Shown: positions 49,873 through 60,380, numbered from the stretch's first letter. The stretch: 64,000 nucleotides of DNA from Microbacterium sp. HD4P20 (GCF_019449275.2 NZ_JAHZQZ020000016.1:1-64000), one strand, 5' to 3'. Notes: a model not told the origin generated them from the sequence alone. A program made the numbers and translations.

Positions 49873-50181
49873 TCAGCGGAGCGACAGCTCGGCGTCGACC
49901 GAGGCGACCAGGTCGTCGGGAACAACGTCGGGGAAGGGCTGCAGGCCCTCCATGACCGAGATGCGGTCTCCGACCTCACGCATGATGGTCGAGATGGGAA
50001 CATCCAGCGCCTCTGCCACCGAGGCGAGGATCTCGCTCGAGGCTTCCTTCTGTCCGCGCTCCACCTCGCTCAGGTAACCCAGCGCGACACTCGCACGGCT
50101 CGCCACCTGGCGGAGGGTACGACCCTTCTGCTGGCGGAAATCACGAAGAACTTCGCCGATCTCTTGACGTACCAGGATCAT
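49873..50181 (-). CDS. clgR: ClgR-type XRE family transcriptional regulator
   Basis: A 102-residue regulator with an N-terminal helix-turn-helix (about residues 6-62, IGEVLRDFRQQKGRTLRQVASRASVALGYLSEVERGQ). In Corynebacterium and Mycobacterium ClgR, encoded at this place between pgsA/cinA and recA, activates clp protease and other stress genes and is itself degraded by Clp. A GGAGGGG Shine-Dalgarno sequence supports the start. The C-terminus ends in Leu-Arg rather than the Ala-Ala seen in some Clp-degraded homologues. Confidence 0.88.
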   Translation of the reverse strand: MILVRQEIGEVLRDFRQQKGRTLRQVASRASVALGYLSEVERGQKEASSEILASVAEALDVPISTIMREVGDRISVMEGLQPFPDVVPDDLVASVDAELSLR

Positions 50182-50340
50182 CGGGGTCCCCTCCTCACTT
50201 CTGATTCCGCCGCTGTCCGGGTGGACAACAGTACCGCACCGGATAAAGCCAATCTAACCCTGCCGGCTGTGCGATGGGTGGGAATCGCCGAATGTAACCG
50301 ACACGCAACACGGCGTATTCCGCCCGACCGAAAGTGTCGG

Positions 50341-50841
50341 TCACAATTGCCGGATCGTCTCGGCGAGGACCGCATCGACGGTCTGGCGACGGATCGCCGG
50401 GCGGTCCCCCTCGAACGCGTGACGGATCGTCGACTCGCCGGACGGCGTCACGACCGCGATCCAGACGGTGCCCACGGGCTGCCCGTCCTGCGGCTCGGGT
50501 CCTGCGACACCGGTGGTGGCGATCCCGACGTCGGCGCGCATAATCCTGCGCACGCCTTCGGCCATCTGCCTCGCCACCGCCGCGTCGACGGCGCCCGCCG
50601 TCGACAGGCGGTCCGCCTCGACGCCGAGAACGTCACGCTTGACCTCCGCCGAGTACGCGACGACTCCCCCGCGCACCGATGCCGAAGCCCCAGGCACATC
50701 GACGAGCGCGGAGGTCACGAGGCCGCCGGTGAGCGATTCGGCCACAGCGACGGTCCAACCTCGGCGAGCCAGCGCACCGAGCACTTCTTCGGCAGGGCGA
50801 CGGAAGGGCGGCGCATGCTGCGCCGTCACGTCGGAGGTCAA
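50341..50841 (-). CDS. cinA: CinA family protein (C-terminal deamidase domain only)
   Basis: A 166-residue nicotinamide-nucleotide amidohydrolase-type domain: AVAESLTGGLVTSALVDVPGAS, GGVVAYSAEVKRDVLGV and GIATTGVAGP. The N-terminal molybdopterin-binding domain of full CinA is absent, as usual in Actinobacteria. It would recycle NMN (family knowledge). The TTG at 50841 overlaps the pgsA stop as TTGA and has GGAGG 8 nt before it; a GTG 12 nt downstream is an alternative. Confidence 0.9.
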   Translation of the reverse strand: MTSDVTAQHAPPFRRPAEEVLGALARRGWTVAVAESLTGGLVTSALVDVPGASASVRGGVVAYSAEVKRDVLGVEADRLSTAGAVDAAVARQMAEGVRRIMRADVGIATTGVAGPEPQDGQPVGTVWIAVVTPSGESTIRHAFEGDRPAIRRQTVDAVLAETIRQL

Positions 50842-51407
50842 CCTGCGGCCCTCCGCCGGGCGCCGCGCACCTCGCTGACGATGTAGTCGATCCCGCTGGC
50901 GATCGTCAGGATCACCGCGATCGCCATGGCGACCCCGTTGACCCACCAGATCCAGTCGCCAACGATCGTCCACAACGGCAGCAGCGCGAGCGCGAGCGCG
51001 ACGGCCTGCGCGACCGTCTTGAGCTTGCCCATCCACGCCGCGGCCAGCACGTGGTCGCTCACCACGGCGAAGCGGTAGACGGTGATGCCGATCTCGCGCA
51101 CGAGCACGACGATCGTGATCCACCACGGCAGCTCTGCGAGGATCGACAGCCCGACGAAAGCGAGCCCCGTCAGCACCTTGTCGGCGATCGGGTCCAGAAG
51201 CTTGCCGAGATCGGTGACGATGTCATGCCGGCGGGCCAGATAGCCGTCGAGTCCGTCCGTGGCGATCGCTACGATGAACAGCGCCGCCGCCCACCAGCGC
51301 AGCGCCCCATCCGCGCCGTCATCGGCCAGCAGCATCCACAGGAAGACCGGTGCGCACAGAATGCGCACGATCGTGATCGCGTTCGGGAGCTGCCGCGGAA
51401 TCGCCAT
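50838..51407 (-). CDS. pgsA: CDP-diacylglycerol--glycerol-3-phosphate 3-phosphatidyltransferase
   Basis: A 189-residue membrane enzyme making phosphatidylglycerophosphate, precursor of phosphatidylglycerol and cardiolipin. The CDP-alcohol phosphotransferase motif DGLDGYLARRHDIVTDLGKLLDPIADK is complete, with several transmembrane segments around it. It lies between ftsK and cinA as in other Actinobacteria. Confidence 0.95.
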   Translation of the reverse strand: MAIPRQLPNAITIVRILCAPVFLWMLLADDGADGALRWWAAALFIVAIATDGLDGYLARRHDIVTDLGKLLDPIADKVLTGLAFVGLSILAELPWWITIVVLVREIGITVYRFAVVSDHVLAAAWMGKLKTVAQAVALALALLPLWTIVGDWIWWVNGVAMAIAVILTIASGIDYIVSEVRGARRRAAG

Positions 51408-51453
51408 GCGTCGACCCTATCGGCGCTGCATCGACCTCATCGGCGCGGCGACG

Positions 51454-54186
51454 TCAATCCCGTCCGGTCAGGCCCCAGGCATCCTCCGAGCCGTCCTCGC
51501 CCTCCACGGTCGGATGGCCATCGAACTGCGAGGCGACGGCGTCCGTTCCGTATCGGTCATCGGCCGCACCACCCACCGGCGCGGGCGGGGCTGCCGCACT
51601 GGGCGGATCCTCACCGCGCAGCCGTGCCAGCACCTCGGAAAGCTGATCGGGCCGCACCAGGACGTCTCGTGCCTTCGAGCCCTCGGACGGGCCCACGATC
51701 TCACGCGACTCGAGCAGATCCATGAGTCGGCCGGCCTTGGCGAAGCCGACGCGGAGCTTGCGCTGCAGCATCGACGTCGAGCCGAACTGCGTCGAGACGA
51801 TCTGCTCCGCCGCGGCCAGAAGCAGCTCGAGGTCGTCTCCGATATCGGCGTCGACTTCTTTCTTCTCCACGGCCGCCTGCACGTCGGAGCGGTACTCCGG
51901 CCGCGCCTGCGCGGTGACGTGCTTGACCACGGTCTCGATCTCTTGCTCGCTCACCCACGCGCCCTGCACGCGGATCGCCTTGGACGCGCCCATGGGAAGG
52001 AAGAGACCATCACCCTGTCCGATGAGGCGGTCGGCGCCCGGCTGGTCGAGGATGACGCGTGAATCGGTGACGCTCGTCACGGCGAAGGCGAGCCGCGAGG
52101 GCACGTTGGCCTTGATGAGACCCGTGACGACATCGACCGACGGACGCTGCGTGGCGAGCACGAGATGGATGCCACTGGCCCGGGCGAGCTGAGTGATGCG
52201 CACGATCGAGTCCTCGACGTCACGCGGGGCCACCATCATGAGATCCGCGAGCTCGTCGACGACGACGAGGAGGTACGGGTACGGCTTGAGGACGCGCTCA
52301 CTGCCGGGCGGCAGGGTGATCTGGCCGGCGACGACGGCCTTGTTGAAGTCGTCGATGTGACGGAAGCCGAAGGACGCGAGGTCGTCGTACCTCATGTCCA
52401 TCTCCTTCACGACCCACTGCAGCGCCTCGGCGGCCTTTTTCGGGTTCGTGATGATGGGGGTGATGAGGTGCGGCACGCCGGCGTACGACGTGAGCTCGAC
52501 TCGCTTGGGGTCGATGAGCACCATGCGCACGTCCGCCGGCTTGGCCTTCATGAGCAGACTCGTGATCATCGAGTTGACGAAGCTCGACTTTCCGGAGCCC
52601 GTCGAGCCGGCGACGAGAAGGTGCGGCATCTTCGCAAGATTGGCCACGACGTAGCCGCCGCCGACGTCCTTGCCGACGCCGATCGTCATCGGATGCGTCG
52701 AGTTGGTCGCATTGGCCGAGCGGAGCACATCCCCCAGCGTCACGATCTCACGGTCGGCGTTGGGAATCTCGACGCCGATCGCGCTCTTGCCGGGGATCGG
52801 CGCGAGGATGCGAACCTCGTTCGAGGCGACGGCATAGGCGATGTTGTTCGTGAGCGCCGTGATGCGCTCGACCTTAACGCCCGGTCCGAGCGATATCTCG
52901 TACTGCGTGACCGTCGGGCCGCGTGAGAAGCCCGTCACGCGGGCGTCGACCGAGAACTGGTCGAGCACGCTGGTGATCGCGCGCACGGTGTCGTCGTTGG
53001 CCTGGGAGCGCGCGACGTGCGGCGTTCCCGCGGCCAGCGCATTCACCGAGGGAAGGCGGTAGGGCGCCGACGGCGAATCGTAGGACTCCTGCGAGCCGAT
53101 GCCGTCAAGCCCCGGCAGGACGCCGTCGTCGACCGGTCCCGTGTCGGAGTCGTCGCGCAGCGACGTCCGCGACGAGGAGGTCGCCGCCTTGGCGGCGGAC
53201 AGGACGGACGGGTCGATGACCTCGGTGAGGGCGTCGGCCGGCGGCGGCGGGACGAGTGGCGCGATGGCTTGGTCGAAGCCGCCCTGCGGCGGCCCAGGAG
53301 GAAGGAGCGTCGTGAGGTCCTGCGAGTCGATGCCGTCCTCGGGGTCCCTCTCGCGACCGGTCTTGTTGCGACGCCACCACGGGAGCGAAGGGTCTGCGTC
53401 CTCGTCGTCATCGGTGGCCGACGAATCAGCCGCGGTCTTCTCGGATGCCGTCTTCTCGGGCCGGGGCTCCGCGTCGAACATCCACGCGTACAGATCTCCG
53501 AGGCGACTGCCGATGCGGTTCGGAGGCGTCTTGGTGATGATCAGGATGCCGAGCACGGCCAGCAGCGACAGCACGATGTAGGCGCCCACATCGGTCAGCA
53601 GCATCGCCAGGGGCTCGCCCAGCATCCATCCGAAGAGTCCGCCCGCCTCGCTCAGCGCCGGCAGCCCCTCGTTCGGCTGGGGCCGCCCGCCGGCGACATG
53701 GCAGAAGCCCGCGATCGTGACGATCAGCAGTCCGAAGCCGATGCCGACGCGTCCGTTGTCGTGCACCGACGAGGGATGACGGAACATCCAGCCCGCGAGC
53801 ATGAGAAGCAGCACGGGGAGCACGAACGCCTCGCGGCCGAGCAGCATGCCGACCGAATACGCACTGATCGTCTTGGCGACCTCGTTGCCGATGAAGAACC
53901 ACTCGTTGACGGCCCCCGCGATCGCCAGCAGCACCAGGAGGAAGGGGAAGCCGTCGCGACGCTGCTCCTTCTCGAGCGTCTCGGGCCCGAATGCGCGGAA
54001 GAGCCCGCCCGTCGCGTGCGCGAGGCCGAGCCAGGCACGCGCGGCGAGGGGCGGCTTGTCTGTCTCGCCGACGTACCGCTTGGGCGCCGGTGCCGGCTTG
54101 CGCGCGCGCGAAGACGAAGCGCTCGACGCGCTGGACGCGCCCGAAGACGCGCGCGATCCCTTGGTCGGGCTGGTGCTCCTGGCCAT
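51454..54186 (-). CDS. ftsK: DNA translocase FtsK
   Basis: A 910-residue septal motor that pumps chromosome ends apart and activates XerCD. Four or five N-terminal transmembrane segments (about residues 55-210) are followed by a Glu/Asp/Pro-rich linker, the alpha and beta motor domains with Walker [11 protein letters not shown] and Walker [13 protein letters not shown], and a C-terminal winged-helix gamma domain that reads DNA polarity. A basic Ser/Lys-rich N-terminus precedes the membrane segments. Confidence 0.96.
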   Translation of the reverse strand: MARSTSPTKGSRASSGASSASSASSSRARKPAPAPKRYVGETDKPPLAARAWLGLAHATGGLFRAFGPETLEKEQRRDGFPFLLVLLAIAGAVNEWFFIGNEVAKTISAYSVGMLLGREAFVLPVLLLMLAGWMFRHPSSVHDNGRVGIGFGLLIVTIAGFCHVAGGRPQPNEGLPALSEAGGLFGWMLGEPLAMLLTDVGAYIVLSLLAVLGILIITKTPPNRIGSRLGDLYAWMFDAEPRPEKTASEKTAADSSATDDDEDADPSLPWWRRNKTGRERDPEDGIDSQDLTTLLPPGPPQGGFDQAIAPLVPPPPADALTEVIDPSVLSAAKAATSSSRTSLRDDSDTGPVDDGVLPGLDGIGSQESYDSPSAPYRLPSVNALAAGTPHVARSQANDDTVRAITSVLDQFSVDARVTGFSRGPTVTQYEISLGPGVKVERITALTNNIAYAVASNEVRILAPIPGKSAIGVEIPNADREIVTLGDVLRSANATNSTHPMTIGVGKDVGGGYVVANLAKMPHLLVAGSTGSGKSSFVNSMITSLLMKAKPADVRMVLIDPKRVELTSYAGVPHLITPIITNPKKAAEALQWVVKEMDMRYDDLASFGFRHIDDFNKAVVAGQITLPPGSERVLKPYPYLLVVVDELADLMMVAPRDVEDSIVRITQLARASGIHLVLATQRPSVDVVTGLIKANVPSRLAFAVTSVTDSRVILDQPGADRLIGQGDGLFLPMGASKAIRVQGAWVSEQEIETVVKHVTAQARPEYRSDVQAAVEKKEVDADIGDDLELLLAAAEQIVSTQFGSTSMLQRKLRVGFAKAGRLMDLLESREIVGPSEGSKARDVLVRPDQLSEVLARLRGEDPPSAAAPPAPVGGAADDRYGTDAVASQFDGHPTVEGEDGSEDAWGLTGRD

Positions 54187-54250
54187 TCCTCCACGTTAAG
54201 CCGCCGAGCCGACATTCGCCCGCAAGCGCGCGGCGCTTCGGCGGCCTCCG

Positions 54251-54400
54251 CTACGCCTCGATACTCCGCCCGTGGTGATCTCGGCTACGCCTCGATACTC
54301 CGCCCATGGTGATCTCGGCTACGCCTCGATACTCCGCCCGTGGTGATCTCGGCTACGCCTCGATACTCCGCCCGTGGTGATCTCGGCTACGCCTCGATCA
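54251..54400. repeat. 34-bp tandem repeat array at the 3' end of rnj
   Basis: Four full copies of a 34-bp unit start at 54251, 54285, 54319 and 54353, with a partial fifth at 54387. Read on the minus strand each unit contains ATCGAGGCGTAG, which in the last copy encodes the final residues Ile-Glu-Ala and the stop codon of rnj. Copies are nearly identical; one has CCCATGG where the others have CCCGTGG. The array lies between rnj and ftsK. Confidence 0.95.
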
Positions 54401-56063
54401 CGAGCGGGATGATCATCGGACGGCGGCGGAGCGACTGGTTCACCCAGCGCCCGATCGTCCGGCGCACCACCTGCGACAGCGCGTGCGAGTCGCGGACGCC
54501 GGACTGGGCCGCCTCAGCGAGCGCGGCGGCGATCTTCGGCTTGACCGCTTCGAACACGGCGTCGTCCTCGGCGAAACCGCGCGCGTGGATCTCGGGGCCC
54601 GAGATGATCTTGCCGGTCGAGGCGTCGACGACGACGATCACCGAGATGAAGCCCTCCTCGCCAAGGATGCGGCGATCCTTGAGGTCGGCGTCCGTGATCT
54701 CGCCGACGGTCGAGCCGTCCACGTACACGAAGCCCAGATCAAGCTGGCCCACCACCGTGGCATCGCCGGCCCGGAGGTCGACGACAGTGCCGTTCTCGGC
54801 GAGGATCGTGCGCTCCGGGTCGATCCCGGTGTCCTGTGCCAGACGGGCATTCGCCATGAGATGGCGGTATTCGCCGTGCACGGGCAGCACGTTGCGGGGC
54901 TTGACGATGTTGTAGCAGTACAGCAGCTCGCCCGCCGCCGCGTGGCCTGACACGTGCACCTTCGCGTTGCCCTTGTGCACGACGTTCGCGCCGAGCTTGG
55001 TCAGCCCGTCGATGACCCGGTAGACGGCATTCTCATTACCCGGGATGAGGCTCGAGGCGAGGATCACGGTGTCGCCGGGACCGGGCTCGATGGCGTGGTC
55101 GAGGTTGGCCATCCGGCTGAGCACGGCCATCGGCTCGCCCTGCGAGCCGGTCGACATGTAGACGATCTCGTTCTCGGGAAGGTCGCGCGCCTTCTTGTAG
55201 TCGATCAGCACGCCTTCGGGCACATGCAGATAGCCCAGGTCTTCGGCGATGGTCATGTTGCGCAGCATGCTTCGACCGAGCAGCGCGACACGGCGGCCAT
55301 GCGCCGCCGCGGCATCCAGCACCTGCTGAACACGATGGACGTGGCTGGAGAAGCTGGCGACGATCACGCGGCGGGGCGCCTTGCCGATGACCTGATCCAG
55401 CACGGGACCGATCGAACGCTCGAGGGGCGTGAAACCGGGCACGTCTGCGTTCGTGGAGTCGACGAGGAACAGGTCGACCCCTTCCTCACCGAGGCGAGCG
55501 AACGCGCGCAGATCCGTCAGCCGCCCGTCCAGCGGCAGCTGATCCATCTTGAAGTCGCCCGTCGTCACAACCAGGCCCGCGGGCGTGCGGATCGCGATGG
55601 CGAGCGCGTCGGGGATGGAGTGGTTGACCGCGACGAACTCGAGTTCGAACGGACCGAGGTTCTCGCGCTGACCCTCCGTGACGGTGAGGCTGTACGGCTT
55701 GATGCGGTGTTCTTTGAGCTTCGCCTCGATGAGGGCGAGCGTCAGGCCGGAGCCGATGATCGGGATGTCGCTCTTGAGCTTGAGCAGGTAGGGAACGGCA
55801 CCGATATGGTCTTCGTGCCCGTGGGTCAGCACCACCCCGACGATGTCGTCGAGGCGACCCTTGATCGGCTCGAAGTCCGGCAGGATGAGGTCGACACCGG
55901 GCTGGTGCTCCTCGGGGAACAGCACGCCGCAGTCGACGATCAGCAACTTGCCGCCGTACTCGAACAACGTCATGTTGCGGCCCACCTCGCCGAGCCCGCC
56001 GAGCGGGACGACCCGGAGGGTCCCCGCTTCGAGCTCGGGAGGGTCGTAGGGGGTCGTGGGCAT
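54387..56063 (-). CDS. rnj: ribonuclease J
   Basis: A 558-residue metallo-beta-lactamase nuclease with 5' exo- and endonuclease activity in mRNA decay and rRNA maturation. The metal motif HGHEDH is at residues 81-86; a beta-CASP domain (ASFSSHVHRVQQ, GRSM, STGSQGEP) and a C-terminal domain follow. GGGAGG lies 6 nt before the ATG at 56063. Its stop codon lies in the 34-bp repeat array. Confidence 0.96.
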   Translation of the reverse strand: MPTTPYDPPELEAGTLRVVPLGGLGEVGRNMTLFEYGGKLLIVDCGVLFPEEHQPGVDLILPDFEPIKGRLDDIVGVVLTHGHEDHIGAVPYLLKLKSDIPIIGSGLTLALIEAKLKEHRIKPYSLTVTEGQRENLGPFELEFVAVNHSIPDALAIAIRTPAGLVVTTGDFKMDQLPLDGRLTDLRAFARLGEEGVDLFLVDSTNADVPGFTPLERSIGPVLDQVIGKAPRRVIVASFSSHVHRVQQVLDAAAAHGRRVALLGRSMLRNMTIAEDLGYLHVPEGVLIDYKKARDLPENEIVYMSTGSQGEPMAVLSRMANLDHAIEPGPGDTVILASSLIPGNENAVYRVIDGLTKLGANVVHKGNAKVHVSGHAAAGELLYCYNIVKPRNVLPVHGEYRHLMANARLAQDTGIDPERTILAENGTVVDLRAGDATVVGQLDLGFVYVDGSTVGEITDADLKDRRILGEEGFISVIVVVDASTGKIISGPEIHARGFAEDDAVFEAVKPKIAAALAEAAQSGVRDSHALSQVVRRTIGRWVNQSLRRRPMIIPLVIEA

Positions 56064-56138
56064 TGTCAGCCTCCCTCGGATGCCGGGCATCCGTTCATTC
56101 ACCCACGCTGTCGTCCCGATCCGGGCGCGACGGCGTGG

Positions 56139-57116
56139 TCATCTGGTCGTGCCCGAGACCTTCGGCAGCGCGCCACCCGCGGCGGCGTTGCGGTCGGGGC
56201 GGAAGTTGGAGAAGTCGGCGCCGGGCACGTCGCTGACGAGAGCGAGCTCGTCCTCGATCTTGGCGGCCTCCCACTCCTCGGGGCCGACCAGCGGCAGGCG
56301 CACCCGCGGGCTGGAGATCCGCCCGAGGCCGTGCAGGATGTACTTCGCCGACACCGTGCCCGGAACGTGCGTCATGACCGCACGCACCAGCGGCTCGAGC
56401 TGCTTGTGCGCGGCCGTCGCCGCCTTCAAGTCGCCGCGGTTGACCGCATCGACGATCACCCGGTACGGCTGCGCAGCGATGTTCGCGGTGACGCCGATCA
56501 GGCCGGTGGCGCCGATGGCCAGGTGCGGCAGGATGTTGGCGTCGTCGCCGGAGAAATACATCAGATCGGTCTGGTTGAGCACGCGGCTCACCTCGCTGAA
56601 GTCGCCCTTGGCGTCCTTGATGGCGAGGATGTTCGGATGCTTGGCCAGTCGCAGGATCGTCTCGTACTGGATGGGCACGCCGGTGCGGCCCGGGATGTCG
56701 TACAGGATCACCGGCAGATCGGTGGCATCCGCCACCAGGCGGAAGTGGGTGAGGATCCCGGCCTGCGTGGGCTTGTTGTAGTACGGCGTGACGATCATGA
56801 TGCCGTCGGCGCCGACCTTCTCACTGGCTTTGTAGAGCTCGATCGCGTGGGCGGTCTCGTTCGAGCCGCCACCCGTGATGATCTTGGCGCGGCCGGCTGC
56901 GACGTCCTTGCCGACCTCGACCAGCCGGATCTTCTCGGCATCGGTCAATGTCGACGTTTCGCCGGTGGTGCCGGTGACGACGACGCCGTCCGCTCCTGCG
57001 GTCACGACATCGTCGATGTGCTTCTCGACGGCGGGCCAGTCCACCTCGCCGTCGGCCGCCATCGGGGTGATGAGGGCGACGAGCACCTGTCCGAAGGGAT
57101 TGCCCGTATGCGTCAT
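56139..57116 (-). CDS. dapA: 4-hydroxy-tetrahydrodipicolinate synthase
   Basis: Condenses pyruvate with aspartate semialdehyde, the first committed step to lysine and diaminopimelate. The 325-residue barrel has VTGTTGETSTL (substrate threonine), YYNKPTQAG with the catalytic tyrosine nearby, YDIPGRTG, and the Schiff-base lysine in AIKDAKGDF. TACCCT ends 6 nt before the ATG. rnj follows 75 nt downstream. Confidence 0.96.
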   Translation of the reverse strand: MTHTGNPFGQVLVALITPMAADGEVDWPAVEKHIDDVVTAGADGVVVTGTTGETSTLTDAEKIRLVEVGKDVAAGRAKIITGGGSNETAHAIELYKASEKVGADGIMIVTPYYNKPTQAGILTHFRLVADATDLPVILYDIPGRTGVPIQYETILRLAKHPNILAIKDAKGDFSEVSRVLNQTDLMYFSGDDANILPHLAIGATGLIGVTANIAAQPYRVIVDAVNRGDLKAATAAHKQLEPLVRAVMTHVPGTVSAKYILHGLGRISSPRVRLPLVGPEEWEAAKIEDELALVSDVPGADFSNFRPDRNAAAGGALPKVSGTTR

Positions 57117-57159
57117 GCCTTCAGGGTATCGGGCTGCCGCCGCCCTCGCCGCCCGCTGC

Positions 57160-57924
57160 TCACCTGCCGCGCTCACCGAGCCGGGCGGCGACCGACGGGG
57201 GCGCGAACCTCGCGAGGGCGACCAGGGCCTTGTAACGCAGGGTGGGGATCGATACGGATGCTCCTCGCGCGGCGTCGCGCAGGGAGGCCGCGACGACGTC
57301 CCGGGCGTCCAGCCACAGCGCGTCGGGGATGCCCTCCTGACCAGGCGGCAGTCCCATGCGCTCGTGGAAATGTGTGTGCGTATAGCCGGGGCAGACGGCG
57401 GTCACGGTCACGCCTCGCGGCGCGTAGCGGCCGTTCGCCCAGCGACTGAAGCTGACCAGCCATCCCTTCGATGCACCGTATGTCGAGCGGGGAATGAAGG
57501 CCGCCACCGAGGCGAGATTCAGGATGCGACCGTGCCCACGGGCGAGCATGGCGCCCAGCGCCGCGTGCGCGAGCCGCATCGGCACCTCGACGTGCAGGCG
57601 CAGGTGAGCGACCTCGTCGTCGATGTCATTGGTCTCGAAGGACAGCGGCAATCCGAATCCGGCGTTGTTGACGAGCACCTCGATCGGCCGTGCGGAATCG
57701 GCGACGCGCTCCTCGATCTTCGCCCGCTGCCGTGCATTGAGCAGATCGGCCGCGAGAACCTCGACCTCGACGCCGTACGTCGCCCGCAGGCCTTTGGCCA
57801 GTTCGTCGAGCGCGGCGCGGTCGCGTGCCACGAGCACGAGGTGCGCGCCCTTCGCCGCCAGCTGCCGCGCGTATTCGGCACCGAGTCCCGAACTCGCGCC
57901 GGTGATGAGTGCCGTCTTCGCCAT
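57160..57924 (-). CDS. short-chain dehydrogenase/reductase (SDR)
   Basis: A 254-residue NAD(P)-dependent oxidoreductase. It has the TGASSGLG cofactor motif, NNAGFG, the catalytic serine in NLASVAAF, and Tyr/Lys in YGASKGW, as in classical SDRs of the DltE/YqjQ-like group. The substrate is unknown. TAGGCT lies 7 nt before the ATG, suggesting a leaderless mRNA. Confidence 0.92.
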   Translation of the reverse strand: MAKTALITGASSGLGAEYARQLAAKGAHLVLVARDRAALDELAKGLRATYGVEVEVLAADLLNARQRAKIEERVADSARPIEVLVNNAGFGLPLSFETNDIDDEVAHLRLHVEVPMRLAHAALGAMLARGHGRILNLASVAAFIPRSTYGASKGWLVSFSRWANGRYAPRGVTVTAVCPGYTHTHFHERMGLPPGQEGIPDALWLDARDVVAASLRDAARGASVSIPTLRYKALVALARFAPPSVAARLGERGR

Positions 57925-57934
57925 GGGCGCCAGC

Positions 57935-58444
57935 CTAGGCCGGACGTTCCAGGGTGAGGAAGCGATACCGGATGCCAGAGCTCGAGGTGTGCCAGCCCCG
58001 CGCCGGATCGCTGCGCACAGCCTGCCAGCCGTCTCGCGATGGCGCGTGCGTGTCACCGTCGACCTCGAGGTCCAGCTCGGTCACCTCCAGGCGGTCGGCC
58101 ACGCTGATCGCCTCGCGATAGAGCTGGCCCCCGCCGATGATCCAGATGCGCTCGGGACCATCGGCGTCCGCCGTGGCGAGCGCCGCCTGGAGGGAGCCGG
58201 CGCGCTCGGCGCCGGCATCCGTCCAGTCCTCCTGACGCGTCACGACGATGTTGCGTCGACCGGGCAGCGGCCGAAAGCGATCGGGGAACGACTCCCAGGT
58301 CCGCCGGCCCATCAGCACGGGAGCCCCCATCGTGACGGCCTTGAAATGGGCCATGTCTTCGGGAACGTGCCACGGCATGCCGCCGTGGGCGCCGATGACG
58401 CCGCCGGATGCCTCGGCCCAGATCATCCCTACCGGCGCGGTCAT
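57935..58444 (-). CDS. folA: dihydrofolate reductase
   Basis: A 169-residue NADPH-dependent enzyme regenerating tetrahydrofolate. The N-terminal [37 protein letters not shown] and IIGGGQLY motifs are typical. Its ATG overlaps the thyA stop by ATGA; ThyA produces the dihydrofolate that FolA reduces, so the pair forms a cycle. Confidence 0.96.
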   Translation of the reverse strand: MTAPVGMIWAEASGGVIGAHGGMPWHVPEDMAHFKAVTMGAPVLMGRRTWESFPDRFRPLPGRRNIVVTRQEDWTDAGAERAGSLQAALATADADGPERIWIIGGGQLYREAISVADRLEVTELDLEVDGDTHAPSRDGWQAVRSDPARGWHTSSSGIRYRFLTLERPA

Positions 58445-59250
58445 ACGGCGACGGCGCCGCGGATCGCCGGATGGTGCTGGTAGTCCTCGACGACGAAGTC
58501 CTCGTACGTGTAGTCGAAGATCGAGTCCGGCTTGCCGGCGATGCTCAGCGTGGGATACGGGTACGGCTCGCGTGTCAGCTGCTCACGCACCTGTTTGAGG
58601 TGGTTGTCGTAGATGTGGCAGTCGCCGCCCGTCCACACGAAGTCGCCCGGCTCGAGACCGGCCTGCTGCGCGATCATGAGCGTCAGCAGCGCGTACGAGG
58701 CGATGTTGAAGGGAACCCCGAGGAAGAGGTCGGCGCTGCGCTGGTACAGCTGGCACGACAGCCTGCCGTCCGCGACGTAGAACTGGAACAGGGCGTGGCA
58801 CGGTGCCAGCGCCATGTCGGGGATGTCGGCGGGGTTCCAGGCCGACACGATCAGGCGACGCGAGTCCGGGTTGGAGCGGATCTGGTCGAGCACCTGCGAG
58901 ATCTGGTCGATCTGCTCGCCCGACGGGGTCGGCCACGACCGCCACTGCACGCCGTACACCGGGCCCAGTTCGCCCTCGGCGTCGGCCCATTCGTCCCAGA
59001 TCGTGACGCCGTTCTCTTGCAGCCACCGCACGTTCGACTCGCCGCGGAGGAACCACAGCAGCTCATAGGCGATGGACTTGAAGTGCACGCGCTTGGTCGT
59101 GATCAGCGGGAAGCCCTGCGAAAGATCGAAGCGGATCTGACGCCCGAACGCGCTCGTCGTTCCGGTGCCGGTGCGGTCCGACTTATGGGTGCCGTGCTCG
59201 AGCACGTCGCGCAGCAGGTCCTCGTACGGGGTCGGGATCGGCGTCGTCAC
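58441..59250 (-). CDS. thyA: thymidylate synthase
   Basis: Converts dUMP to dTMP using methylene-tetrahydrofolate. The 269-residue protein has the nucleophile Cys151 in [28 protein letters not shown] and the [11 protein letters not shown] segment. The GTG at 59250 starts the family N-terminus ([19 protein letters not shown]). TATCGT ends 7 nt before it. Confidence 0.97.
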   Translation of the reverse strand: MTTPIPTPYEDLLRDVLEHGTHKSDRTGTGTTSAFGRQIRFDLSQGFPLITTKRVHFKSIAYELLWFLRGESNVRWLQENGVTIWDEWADAEGELGPVYGVQWRSWPTPSGEQIDQISQVLDQIRSNPDSRRLIVSAWNPADIPDMALAPCHALFQFYVADGRLSCQLYQRSADLFLGVPFNIASYALLTLMIAQQAGLEPGDFVWTGGDCHIYDNHLKQVREQLTREPYPYPTLSIAGKPDSIFDYTYEDFVVEDYQHHPAIRGAVAV

Positions 59251-59356
59251 GGCTGCCACGATACCCGCGCCGGGGGCGCGCGGGGTCAGCCGCCACGGGA
59301 TGTCATCTTGCGCCAACGGCCCATTTCACTCAGCAAAGGGGTTAGCCTGATCTGCT

Positions 59357-59794
59357 GTGACCCTGGTCGGTGCTCTGATCGCCCTCGCCGTTCTCCTCGC
59401 GGCGACGGTGGCCCTCGGCGTCTTCCTGAACTGGAGCCAGTCCCGGCCTCGCCGCGACATCGCGCACGAAGTCGTGGAACCGCACCGGCTGGGTGCCGAC
59501 GCGCTCGGCGAGACGGCGACGCTCCTGCAGTTCAGCACCGAGATGTGCGCACGCTGCCCCGGCGTGCATCGCACGCTCTCGACGATCGCCGACGACCACA
59601 CCGGCGTACGCCACCTCGACGTGGACCTGACGCACCGCCCGGACATCGCCAAGCACTTCCATGTGCTCCAGACGCCGACCACCCTCGTGCTCGATCGCCA
59701 CGGCGTCGTCCAGACCCGACTCGGGGGCGTCCCGAGCCGCGAGGTGCTCGAGCTGGAGCTGAAGCGCCTCACCGCCGAGAACGTGAATGTCTGA
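59357..59794 (+). CDS. membrane-anchored thioredoxin-like protein
   Basis: A 145-residue protein with one N-terminal transmembrane segment (residues 4-25) and a thioredoxin fold with active site Cys64-Ala-Arg-Cys67, followed by a cis-proline loop TPTTLV. Topology (short positive RPRR after the helix) leaves the domain side uncertain. It overlaps the DUF4395 gene by 8 nt and is followed by an OsmC gene. TAGCCT lies 8 nt before the GTG start. Confidence 0.85.
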   Translation: MTLVGALIALAVLLAATVALGVFLNWSQSRPRRDIAHEVVEPHRLGADALGETATLLQFSTEMCARCPGVHRTLSTIADDHTGVRHLDVDLTHRPDIAKHFHVLQTPTTLVLDRHGVVQTRLGGVPSREVLELELKRLTAENVNV

Positions 59795-60380
59795 CCCCGT
59801 TGCATCCGCTCGCCGGGGCATCGATCCGCGGGGGCCCCGGTTCGCCGCCGCCATCACGTCACTGCTGCTCCTGGTCGTGGTCTTCCTCGGTCTCACGGGG
59901 CTCTCGACCGCACGAGTGCCGGACTTCGGGTGGTACACGACCTCGCCGAGCATGGTGGGATACCCGACAGACGGCAGCCCTTGGGCGATCACGTACTCAT
60001 CGCTCGCGCAGCGGATCCTCGACCCCGCGTTCCTGCTCCTGCTCGTGGCCGCCCTGCTCTTCCTGTGGGGCCTCCTCTCCCCGCGCACGGCGCCGTGGGG
60101 CGCGCTGTACCGCAAGGTCGTCGCACCGCGCCTCGCTCCTCCGACCGAGCTCGAGGATCCGCGTCCGCCGCGCTTCGCCCAAGGCGTCGGACTCTTCGTG
60201 GCGGCGATCGGACTCGTCCTGCATATGGCCGGAGTCCCCTGGGCGCTCACGATCGCGGCCGCTGCCGCGTTCGTGGCGGCGTTTCTCAACGCCGTCTTCG
60301 GATTGTGCCTGGGCTGCCAGCTCTACCTCCTGCTGCAGCGGGCCGGCCTCGTCGGTCGTGCGCGACCTCGCTCGGCGTGA
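59787..60380 (+). CDS. DUF4395 domain-containing membrane protein
   Basis: A 197-residue membrane protein with about four hydrophobic segments. A DUF4395 core (IDPRGPRFAAAITSLLLL and, at the end, NAVFGLCLGCQLY) carries a CxxC pair (Cys174, Cys177) within a membrane helix. DUF4395 proteins are often encoded next to thioredoxins or rhodaneses, so disulfide or sulfur transfer across the membrane is plausible (inference). It overlaps the thioredoxin gene. Confidence 0.8.
   Translation: MSDPVASARRGIDPRGPRFAAAITSLLLLVVVFLGLTGLSTARVPDFGWYTTSPSMVGYPTDGSPWAITYSSLAQRILDPAFLLLLVAALLFLWGLLSPRTAPWGALYRKVVAPRLAPPTELEDPRPPRFAQGVGLFVAAIGLVLHMAGVPWALTIAAAAAFVAAFLNAVFGLCLGCQLYLLLQRAGLVGRARPRSA

Noticed and set aside
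54251..54400. The 34-bp array as a CRISPR
   Set aside because: The copies are directly adjacent with no spacers, and no cas gene is nearby.
54954..57449. An 831-residue open frame opposite rnj and dapA
   Set aside because: Antisense shadow with biased composition; both genes on the other strand have complete catalytic motifs.
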